NCBI GenBank assembly: GCA_963971305.1
Contig: OZ020306.1
Span: 65,569,022-65,633,021, forward strand
DNA length: 64,000 bases
DNA from: Arcuatula senhousia
Taxonomy: Eukaryota; Mollusca; Bivalvia; Mytilida; Mytilidae
Direction: 5' to 3'
Part shown: positions 34,601 through 46,600 of the stretch, piece after piece
Layout of the letters: each line of letters opens with the position of its first letter
Numbering within the stretch: position 1 is the first letter of the stretch
Notes under the pieces: model-generated
Database searches by the model: none
What the model saw: the letters and a program-made list of their open reading frames with translations, nothing else
Told to the model about the DNA's origin: nothing
Program-made: the position numbers and the translations under genes

Positions 34601-37600
34601 TCGTCATTATATGCTGATACTCCTTCATTATGCGATGATACATTGTTATTATTAATATATTACTTTGTTATTAAATGATGATACTTCTTCATTGTGTGAT
34701 GATGCTTTGTCTTTAAGAGATCATAGTTTATCATTATGAACAGCACTGAAAAAATACTCATTTCTTTTGACAAATATTTTGTTTAACGTGTACAGTTTTT
34801 ATGTGTACTCCCCCCCCCCCCCCCAAAAAAATGTTTTCAAATGGTAAATTTCTCGAATTTCAAATCAATAACCAATATATACTTTATTACTTTTGTAGAC
34901 AACAATTTTTCTGTCGGAAAAAAAGGTTGGTATTATAGGAAATCATTCATTCAAGCCTACAGTGGGGTCTCTAATAACCAGTAAGTAGGCCCAACTTTTC
35001 GGAATATTTGGACCTACCAATAATGTAAAAAGTAACATTACCTAAACTTGACGAATAGACAATAATACAATCTTCTCGACATGCAGGGGAAATGGTTGTA
35101 ACAACTTCAGTTTGTTTATTATCATTATTAATTTGTCCGCATAGTTTGGACAGATAACTTGCAAAAGTTTTCCATGGGCTTTCAGTAGCATCTGTGTATG
35201 TTTTTGCAGAATGCTTGTTGCATTCGACATTCATGGTGTTGTTCTTTTCTACGCTTATATCTACGTTATCACTAGTCGTCATGTTATTCTGCTCATTGGC
35301 TGTTACACGATCTGCGACTTCTCTCTTCTCCAAATCTTTCCTTTCAAACCTAGAATCATCTTCACTATGGTTACTTTCTAAACATTCTATAACATCTCCG
35401 TTTTCTTGTTCCAATTTATCAGAAGCACCCGGAGAAGCAATGTTCAGTTTATCTTTAATTTCAGAAGGGGTTATATCTAGTTCAAATCCATGGTCTATTC
35501 CTCTTTCTGCTGGTTCATCTTTGCGTGATCTACAAGCCTAAACATTAAAAAAACTTTGACATGCAGCTTATTTATTTGTGTTCATAATTTATTGCCTCAC
35601 TTATGTAAATAATAAATTAATGCAAATGCTAAAAGAAAAAAAATCGTTAAAATATTAACTATGGTTCAAGTACTCATCGATAAAATTACAGGCGGCTTTT
35701 TTTGTTCTTTGTTGAATATTATGCGTACAAAAAAATTATCGTTTAATTATTATTTCAGCTATTTTACCTGTATTAAAAAAATCTTTGGTTTGTCGTTCAG
35801 TCCATCACATTCAGCTATAGTATCAATAAGACTTTTGGTTGGCGTCATGACGTCATCAACGCCATATATACAATGATCTCTATAATCATGATAATATGAC
35901 TTGGGATGATCTTTCTTTGTGGTTCTTGACCTCTCTTCACCGTGACTTGCTACTACACATGCAAAACAATCCGACTTGTTATGGAAACGGGTTTGATCAG
36001 CAGCTGTAAAACATAATCAAAGTACTGAAAGTACTGATAGCCGGGATATTCTACAAATTTTAAAGATTGCTTACGTTTACTATAAAAGTAGAGCAATAAT
36101 TCGATATTGATAAAGGGACTATATTGCGAGCATGTATTGATACTTGAATTGATATGCGATGAGGCAACACGACCATCAGCTAATTTTGATTGGCCAGTAA
36201 CTGAAACACTATCGTAGACTAAACGCCAACGAACTTTTCTCTCATATGCGTACTATAGTGTTTTGCCATCAGATAAATCGACATACATAATCAAGGAAGC
36301 ATTATAGTGATCCGAAACAATTTATTAACAGCCAATCTGCCAGAAAACCAAGCAAAATCCTATTTTGTTACAAACCAATGTTTTCATATCAATTTAAGGG
36401 ATGGTTTAACTAAAAGACTTTCATGAAAGACATTTTCAAAATTTTCATATATTTTGAAGGAAACGGTTTCAGGCTGTCAAGCAACTTTTTGCAATTCCTA
36501 TATAGGAAAATCTCAAAACAAGAGGCTCCCAGGAGCCTGAATCGCTCACCTGGTCTTGATGTTGACCCTGTACTTTTGTAGAGCTAAATGAGCTGAACAT
36601 TTAAGCAAGCAACAGCTTTTCTCTACCTGCAATAGTTTTTATTCTATAGGCCAAAAACACCATTTTTCACCTATAAGGGGCCATAACCCCTATAAGGAGT
36701 CATCTGACAACTTCGACCCTATGGAGACTTTTGTAGAGCTAAATGAGCTGATCATTTAAGCAAGCAACAGCTATTCTCTATCTGCAATAGTTTTCATTCT
36801 GTAGGCCAAAAACATGAAAAATTGCTTTTTTCAGAGGCCGTAACCCCTATAAGGGGTCACCTGACAACTTCGACCCTATGGAGAATTTTGTAGAGCTAAA
36901 TGAGCTGAACATTTAAGCAAGCAACAGCTAATCTCTATCTGCAATAGTTTTCATTCTGTAGGTCAAAAACATGAAAAAATTGCTATTTTTCAAGGGCCGT
37001 AACCCCTATAAGGGGGTCATCTGACAACTTCGACCCTATGGAGAATTTTGTAGAGCTAAATGAGCTGAACATTTAAGCAAGCAACAGCTAATCTCTATGT
37101 GCAACAGTTTTCATTCTGTAGGCCAAAAACATGAAAAAACGCTATTTTTCAGGGGCCGTTACCCCTATAAGGGGCTATCTGACAACTTTGACCCTATGGA
37201 GACTTTCGTAGAGCTAAATGAGCTGAACATTTAAGCAAGCAACAGGTAATCTCTATCTGCAATAGTTTTCATTCTGTAGGCCAAAAACATGAAAAATCGC
37301 TATTTTTCAGGGGCCGTAACCCCTATAAGGAGTCATCTGACAACTTCGACCCAATGGAAAATTTTGTAGAGCTAAATGAGCTGAACATTTAAGTAAGCAA
37401 CAGCTAATCTTTATCTGCAATAGTTTTCATTCTGTAGGACAAAAACATGAAAAATCGCTATTTTTCAGAGGCCGTAACCCCTATAAGGAGTCATCTGACA
37501 ACTTCGACCCTATGGAGAATATTGTAGAGCTAAATGAGCTGAACATTTAAGTAAGCAACAGCTAATCTCTATCTGCAATAGTTTTCATTCTGTAGGCCAA

Positions 37601-40600
37601 AAACATGAAAAATGGCTATTTTTCACCTTTAAGGGGCCGTAACCCCTATAAGGGGTCATCTGACAACTTTGACCCTATAGAGACTTTTGTAGAGTTAAAT
37701 GAGCTGAACATTTAAGCAAGCAAAAGCTAATCTCTATCTGCATTAGTTTTCATTCTGTAGGCCAAAAACATGAAAAAATGCTATTTTTCACCTTCAAGGG
37801 GCCGTAACCCCTATAAGGGGTCATCTGACAACTTTGACCAAATGGAGACTTTTGTAGAGCTTTTGATGCTGAATCAGTAGCGTGGCCTCAGATTTCCTCT
37901 ATCTCTTATACTTTTTGATTTATAAGCCAAAAACAGTAGTCTGACCCCCCTAGTCTATTTTTAGTAACGGCGGCCATGTTTTTAACGGATCAAAAATCAA
38001 AACACAAGTTTGGTGCAGGACACCCTAAGGATCATTCATACCAAGTTTCATTAAATTCTGTTTGGTAGTTTCAGAGGAGAAGATTTTTGAAAAATTGTTA
38101 ACAGACGACGACGACGACAGACGACAGACGACGACGACGACGACGGACGCCAAGTGATGGTAATAGCTCACATGGACCTTCGGTCCAGGTGAGCTAAAAA
38201 TAGGAAATCGAAAGTCAAAATATAGGAAAATATAGGATCATAAAACCTAAATTATACTCAGTTATAATGGAATTTTAGCATGCCTTTATAGAGTATTAAT
38301 GGTTAATTCTATACATATCAAATATTTGATTATCTTTCACTACTACATCCCCACCCTTTATGATTTTTGATATTTTATTCTTGCATACAGTTAAAATAAA
38401 CCAGTTTTTATAAAGTAATCAAAAGTTATAATAATATCTAGTGTAAAGTTTCATGATTTTTCTGGCCTACTCCTCCCCTTACAGCCAGTCCCATTCCACT
38501 TTATTGAATTAAACAGATTCAAATAAAATAGTTTTATCCTTATAACTATATTGCAAATCAAATTAACAATTTAAAAATAATTATAAATCATGTTAAGTTT
38601 ATGTATAAAACTGTCACTGTTTCTTTGTCTTTTTGGGTTCTCATAACTTTTGTAGCTTCTCCATGTTTGTCCTTTTTCTGCTTTCTATATTTTTCTGATC
38701 ACTTCTTACTTCATTCAGTTCCTTATTTGCACTTTTCATTTTGTTCTGAGCAGTTTCTATCATGGCATGGCTCACCGATGCAGCATGGATGTCCTTTTTC
38801 TTTAAAGCTTTAGCAAGTTTTTCATTTCCCTCACTAAGAAGGTCTTCTGCCACCTTAAGATCTTTTTTGTATGCTTTCTCCAAGTCATCTAGCTTCTTAG
38901 TCTTTTCTTTCAAAGTTTCTTTGTCTTTGGCCAAAGTTGTTTTGCTTCTTTCCATCTCTTCTTTTTGTTCCCTTTCCTTTTCTTTCTTTTGCTTTTCCCT
39001 TTCTTTTTCTCTTTTCTCATCTTCTAATCTTTCCTGATACTTCATATGACTGGATCTGACATAACTTAGCATTTCTTTTGTGATGGGTACTGACTCTGGC
39101 TGCATGTCAACAGGGTCATACAGATGAGACCAAACCTAACCTGTACAAAAGTGAACTTTGAGCGGACCTGTGGTTCACTTTTCTGGTCTGGTTTGGTTCT
39201 CTTTACCAAACCAAGTAGCAGTCTTAGGTCCGCTTTTCTTGTTTGGTTTGAAAGCAGACCAGACTTAACCACAATTCTGGTTCAGTTAAATTCTGGTCTG
39301 GTCTGGTCTGCTTTCAATAGTGAACCAAGAGTGGACCAGACCTAAGTTAGGTCTGCTCTAAGTCTGGTCTAGTCTGCTTTCAATAGATAACCAAAAGTGG
39401 ACCAGACCTATGTTTGGTCTGCTCTAAGTCTGGTCTACTTTCAATAATGAACCTAGAGCGGACCAGACCTAAGTTTGGTCTGCTCTAAGTCTGGTCCACT
39501 AAAGTACAAAATGTAATGGTCAGTATTTTATAGGTTTGGTCTGCCTGAGGTCAGAGTGAACCAGACCTAGGGCTAAGTTTTCTTTTGAAGTGAACTTGAG
39601 AGCAGACCTAGGTTCACTCAAACCAAACCAGACCAGAAAAAAACAGACCTGGACCAGACTTCTGGTCCGCTTTATAAGTCTGGTTCGTATACAGGTTAGG
39701 TTTGGACCCATCTGTAGTTCTTAACAGCATCTCTGGCAAGTCTATTACCCACTATGGACTTTTCAGACAACTTAACTCTTTCCTTACTTACTAATCTTTT
39801 GTTGTCTGACAGACCTCTCTCAACATCAGCATTACCATGAGGCAAAACTAAACTTGCTCTAACGACTGTGGATATATTGGCATATTTTACTTTCCCAGTG
39901 CCAGTATTTAAATCAAGAATATCTCTCCAGTAATGATCAATTCTTCTCAATTTGACCTCATCATTTATTTTCTCTTTCCACATACTTTCACTGATGTCTT
40001 CATTCATTAACATTTTCCATTCATCAACAACTAATTGAACTTTATCAGTCTCTATCATTGGTAATTCTCTCGCAATACTTTCTATGGCTGTTATGGATGA
40101 GACATCTGTTCTTTTTTCTGACTGGAGACAACCAAGATTCTTCAACAAGTCACTATCAAATGGAAAATGACTTAGCAAATATTGCACTGCTGTTCCATAA
40201 AATTTTCTGACTCCCAGTATAAGTTTCATTCTTTCTCCATGGTCTAACTTCTTCATTAAAGTTCTTGTAGATTCCTCTACAACAATGTCATTGTCTGATA
40301 GTTGATTAGAAATTTCAGAATGTTTTATTTCCTTCAGCAATTTCCCTGTCTTATCTTTGAGCAACTCCACTTTGACATACCTTCCCATCAAAGACATAAT
40401 CATTCTACACATTTCATCATATAGGACATGAATTAGAGGAGCCTCAGTTTGAAAAACTTCCAAAAAAGAATGGAAAACTGGCAAAACTGATCTGAGAAAA
40501 TGAAGCTCAACAAGTGTTTGTTTTTGTTGAATCCTTGTGCAGATTCTCTTAAATGCAGCACTCTTGGGTGCATTTGATGGTTCTTTCTTTGCTAACTCCA

Positions 40601-43600
40601 TAAAATATTTCTCAAGAGGTTCCCATTGCTCTACCAATCTATCAATCACAACTCCAAGAGTAAGCCATCGGGATGGGACATGGCGGAGGAAAGTGTGTGT
40701 TTCAACATCCTCTTCCAATTGAGTAAATTTAAAATCTTCTCTCCTTGCTGATGAATATTTAAAAAATGAGTGAATATCAACAGCAAGTTCATTTACAGGA
40801 GAATGGAAATCCTCAAGAGCTTTACAAAAACTATAATGAACAACATGTAGGTTGCAGGTGCCAATATTCATCATACCAGGATAACCAGACTCCTTCAGTG
40901 CCTTGTTTACTACTCTGAAAATGGTTTTATTTACATTTGGTCCATCACTACTAAGGGTTAGTATAGACTTTAGATCAATCTTATCTTCTTCCAGTTTTGA
41001 CATAATAGAGTTACCAACTTTCTCACCTTCTGCATGCCCAAAAAACAAAGCTGAATAAAACCTTCTGACCACCTGATTTTCTGTCACTGACCAATATCGG
41101 AAATGTAAATCCATTTGTTTTTTTACTTGTGCTGTTGTTGTTTCATCGTAGTGAATAGTTACATGACTTTTACTTTGGTTTACATCATATATTAACTGTT
41201 TTGTGAAGTAAGGTCTGAACCCATCAGATATCATATAGTACACTTTGGACCTAGACAATTGAAAATCTTTAAAAATTTGACAATTGAACATTGCGTGGAA
41301 AGTATTGCCAATATTATCACATGACCTGTAACTCATGTCAGTGCTAGCAACTTTAAGCCCCCATATGACTTCAGCTTTTGCTACATCATTGGCAAGGTTG
41401 GTTACAGTCAGCATTGATTTCCAAGAGGTTGATGCTTCAGACTTTTCTGAAACACAAGCTGTCAGTTTTGATTGGGCTGGATTGACAACAAATTTCCTTG
41501 CATCTTTATGTTTGTTAGATTTACTGTGCTGCATTAGTTTAGCCAATCCAGAGTTTTCAACAGAAACTTCCTTTTTACAGTAGTTGCAATAAGCAGTTTA
41601 AGGAGTTGATCCTGCTTTGCACCAGGTGTTAATTTTGTCATTGTTAGCATCGTCTTTCAATCCCCATGAAATGTTAAACTTTGTCTTTCCTCCAGGCATC
41701 TTAATACTTAGAATGAATTATTCTTAATTTACCAGTCTAGCTGTAAATATATAATCACATTATATCATTTTCAAAGGAAAACAAAATGGCAAATGTATTG
41801 TAACAACCTCCACCATGTGTGGAACAAAAGAGCAGTAAGAATATTTGACCAATAATAGCTTTACCTAAAACAAAGTAATATTCATATTAAAGAATGTACA
41901 AATAATCTGCTATTCTCTGGGAAAGGCTGTAATAAAAATATAGCTGAGCACGATATGTTCTTAGATATTAAAATCTGGCTACTTTGAACATAACCAAAAA
42001 TCAAAGAACTTACAATTCAGCATTTTAGGCCAAAAATAGGAAAATATAGGAAAATAGTGCCAAATACAGGAAAATATAGGAGGCAACTTAAAAATAGGAA
42101 AAAAATAGGGAAAAATAGGAGACTTGACAGCCTGCGGTTTTCCATTTGAAGACTTCCTGTTCAACTTTTGATAATTTGAAGATAAGTGTGCCAAAAAAAA
42201 CTTTGTAATACTTGAAGTTTTGTAATTATACTATAGTCAAGTTGAGTTTGTAACGAAACCAAGGAATACTGATGAACCCTGTATGTCGGCCATCTTGAAT
42301 TTCCCGAAAAAAATATTTTGTCAAAATAAGTATTTCATGAAAGTCTTTTAGTTGATATGAAAATATTGGTTTGGAAAAAAATTGAATGGTTTTCTCGCAG
42401 ATTAGCTCTTAATGTAAATGTTATTTTTTTTCTTGAAGCCCAAAACATCAATAGTTAAATATTCGGTCTATTAAAGAACAAGTGCACAAAAAGGTAGCAG
42501 GTAGAGAAATGGTTCCTGATATATTAAAAAGACTAGATAGTTTTCCAGGGGCGGATCGAGGACTTTAGTTTAGGGCAGGCGTAAAAAAAAATTGTTATTG
42601 TTTATTGCCGAGCGGGACGAGGCGCGAACTTTTTAAACCGTATTGTACATGGATTTTGTGTATTTTTTGGACAGTTTACAGGGCGTACACCAGGAACCCC
42701 TTCCTTTGATCCGAGCCTGTAGTCACTAGAAGGACGAATTTTGTTATTTTTTCCATCACATCACATCGCTCAATTTTGCTTGATTCATATTAACCCTCGT
42801 TGAAAAACTGATTACTCTCATTTATATACATAAAAAAAGAGAATGCCAGGCAAACAACAATCAAATAAACCATTTTTTAAGTTATGACAGTTATGAGGTT
42901 TTAACAAGAAAATGTATAACCCAATTTTCGGAATACAATACATATAACCAACGGTAAACTTGTTCTGGCCAGTGAATCGCAATGGTCGCAACCCGCCATC
43001 TTATATTTGGAAAATCATGTGACCCATCTTATATTTGGAAAATCATGTGACCAATCTTATATTTGGAAAATCATGTGACCTATTGATCTATTTTATTAAC
43101 CGGGTCTATTTCGGATATTGAACTTCACATAAGTGAGATAACGGGCTCTCCAAATACCGTAAATAAAATTGAGTAATACAAACATATATAAGACCTACCG
43201 ACATCCATTACCCAATTGATTTGCTGTGCTGTGAGATCCTGGAATGCTATAGGTGTAAATTCTAGCTTTGTAAGAGCTTTCGTTACTTCACGAATCTCTT
43301 TCGTGCTATAATCTCTTTGGCCAAGTTGTTGACTTTTAAAATGTTCATTACTTATAATTACAGCTAGACCTCTGTATGGATGGGTAAAGTCATAGTTTTC
43401 TTTGGTCTGTCTGGTCTGTTTTAATTTCCTTTTTGCAGATAAGATGGTACTATAGAGGAAATAAACTCCAATTGTTAAAAATAAAACATATAACTTGTTA
43501 TTATGTTACATATATACTCTTCAAAGAAATTTACCAGTTGCAGAACAGCTCGGCAATATTATTTTGAAATGGTATGTGTTAGTATTAAACGTATAGGGAA

Positions 43601-46600
43601 TTGTCTATCTATGCAAAACTTATTTTGAAGAGTATATCTTTTATGTTCCCTGTTTTGAATTACTGGAGACACAAATTAAAACATGAAAAATTAAATAATG
43701 CTTTTAGTATAAAATCTTCAATCACAAAGTGAAATTTTTATCCCAAATATTGAAGATTTGATAAGGCGATGTTTTTTATAGGAAAAAAGTACAGGAACGA
43801 GGAACTAGTATCGAACAGGGCAGAAATCATTGATAGTTGGTGTTTGGCAATATTACGAAAGGCTCACAGGAGCCTATATCGCTCACTTCGTCTTGAAACC
43901 TATTATCCGGAAATATTGAGGTCTTAAGCAATACTTTTATAGAGCTAATTGAAGGAACAATATTTTTTTAAATCTACGTTACAATACAAAGACATAAATT
44001 CAATTTTAGATCTCCTAAGAGCTTTAGTCCCTAAAATAAAAGTGGTAATCTAAAAGCTTCAAGCCCACGAACACTCCCGTTAATCTTTTAAAGCTGAGCA
44101 TATAGACAAGCAATAGCTTTTTAATATCTTCAGAAGTTTTCTTTCTATTATCGAAAAACACGATTTTTGGACTTTCAAGGCTGTATATTCTAAAAGAGGT
44201 CATCTGACTACGTCATCATATTGAACAATAACATAGAGCTTATCAGGCTGAACATTTGAAAAGGCAAAAACTTTTTTTCTCTCACTAACAGTTTTCATTC
44301 TATAAGCTAAAACATCGTGGTACTTTAGTAAAGCTTTTAAAGCAAAAACATTTAAGCATGCATAAGCTTTTCTTTATATGCATAGTTTTCATTCTTTATG
44401 CTTAAACATTTTTTATCTACCCTTAAAAGGGATCACCTGACAACTTCGATCCTGCTCAAGCTGAACATTTAAGTAAGCAAAAGCCACATTTACTTTATCT
44501 GCAAGAGTTTTAATTATATAAGGCAAAAAAAAAAGGGAAAATTGTGATTTTTTTACCTGAACTGGGCTATACCCCTTAAAGGGGTCATCTGACAACTTCG
44601 ACTCAATGGAAACTTTGGAGCGCTTTTGATTTAAGATAGGCCTATGATCCTACAGATACGTTCTATCTGTTTTACTTTTTGAATTCTAAGGCTTTCAAGG
44701 TGATTTTACCCCCTTGTTTCATTTTTAGCAACGGCGGCCATGTTTCAAGTCAAATAAAAAATCCCAATGATGGTTTTTGTAAAGGACCCCCAAAATAACA
44801 TTCATACATAAGATAGGTTGCATTCTCTCAAGCGATTTAAGAGAAGATTTTTTGAAAAGTTGAACGGACAGACGACGATTTTTTTATCTATAACGGGAAA
44901 ATATTTCCTGTTACTTTTTTCATAGTTATACATATGCTACAGAGATCATATTACGTTTCCTTTCTAGACAGGTGCAAACATGAAAATCTTACCTGGCAAA
45001 TATATCTTCTATGTCTTCTTTTCTTTTCGCTGAAATTTTGACATATTGAAATTTAAATGATCAACTACATTTTAGTGGTCATATTATGCAGAAAACAATG
45101 TAAGAAAATTTGAATGTTTAATCAACGAGTGATTTAATTGGTATGAAAAACAATTATGACAGTCATTCCTTATAAATAAATTTTCAAAACGATTAAAAAA
45201 ACATGAAAATCTTACTCATAAAAGACCTAAAATGGTGGCACTTCCTGCAAAAAGTGAGCGTTTCTCCATGATTTTTTAAAATTTGGATATAAATTTTTTC
45301 TCGTCCAATCAAATTCCAGTATTTTAATCAAATTTATTTATTAATAAATAAAAATAAATAAATATTTATTTTATTATAGAGTCACATATATATTATCTTG
45401 TACAATACGATACAATATGTGAGTTTTCATATTTGTGATTGTTAATTAGATCTTAGGTAGTTGGATCAAACTCGACCAAAGCCCGACACACTGGTTTACA
45501 TTTCCCTTTGAGAAAGGGAAAATAGCTCATGATTTCCTTAAAATCTGTAGCATATTTATCTTTGGTAAATATATGAGCAGAGTTAAGCATTTTTTTTTCA
45601 AACAAGATACGAATTTTCAAATTTATTTATTTTGTCCCATGAGTGGTTTTTGGCTGGATTTCACAGAGCGAAAAATCCGGGTTTATAAAATGGTGAATAT
45701 CGGGTGGGTGGCTGGCGGGCGGGGAAGAAATCTTCGTAACAGTTTTCTCAGCAGCTACTTATCATAGCTACTTGCTATTTGGTATAAAGCATCGAAGTGG
45801 TGTTCCATTTTCAGGTCTGTCTCTCATCTACTTCCTGTTTTTCGACTTAGTTAATTTTTGACATTAATAGTCAAAAGCAGAAAATTTTCGAAACGATTTT
45901 CTCAGCAACTATTAATTTCTGTCATTTAATATTTGGTATACAGCATCAGGGTGGGGTTCCATAAAATGGGATTCGATTTTAGGTCTATCGCTCATCTACT
46001 TCCTGTCCACCCACCTAGTTTTTTTGGGCATTTATGGTCAAATAAAGAAAATTTTCGTAACGGTTTTTTTCAGCAACTACTAGTAACAGCCATTTGATAT
46101 TTGGTGTAAAGCTTCATTTTGGGTTCCCACAACGTGAGATACGATTTCAGGCCTTTCAATTTAAAGAAATCCGGCCATTTCTGTCTTTGCCCCATTTTTA
46201 ATGTTCTTCATTTCCCATGCTCCTATTTGACAGGGAACTAGAATGTCTTGTCTTAGGTTTTCAATGGGATAATCCCCTTTTGACTAGTTTCCAAAGATTT
46301 GGCCAAAAACCCAACAATATTAAAATGGTCTATTCAATTAGTTTAAAAGATCAATATCCAGCTTCAGGTTGGCTTACTTAACACTTAATTATACCAACTT
46401 GCTAAAACGTTGAAAATCATAATGACCAGACAATTTTTAAAAAGAATTATTAAGCAGCAATAAGTCGAAACGGTGTATGTCGCATTTGGTTAGGGGCATC
46501 CAAATCAGGAGGAAGATATGGCAGCATGAATGTAAAATTTTTAGATGAAAGCGGTGCACCACTATGGTTTGCGGTCAGGTTTACCGCATTATCGCCTGAT

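Larger units (their letters stand above)
36470..42134 (-). mobile_element. hAT-type DNA transposon with nested insertions
   Basis: The termini CAGGCTGTCAAG (36470) and CTTGACAGCCTG (42134) are inverted. CGGTTT directly flanks both (36464-36469 and 42135-42140), a 6-bp target duplication as in the hAT6 subgroup. Subterminal TATAGGAAAATATAGG motifs occur inside both ends. The element carries one transposase gene on the minus strand and has since received a pearl-like element (36517-38200) and a MITE (39121-39714), so the original length was near 3.4 kb. It lies in caspase intron 3. Confidence 0.8.

Noticed and set aside
36517..38200. Regularly spaced repeats resembling a CRISPR array
   Set aside because: The units are about 157 bp with no short spacers, bounded by transposon-like ends, in animal DNA.
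38762..39037. Plus-strand Ser/Phe-rich frame
   Set aside because: Antisense shadow of the transposase coiled coil.
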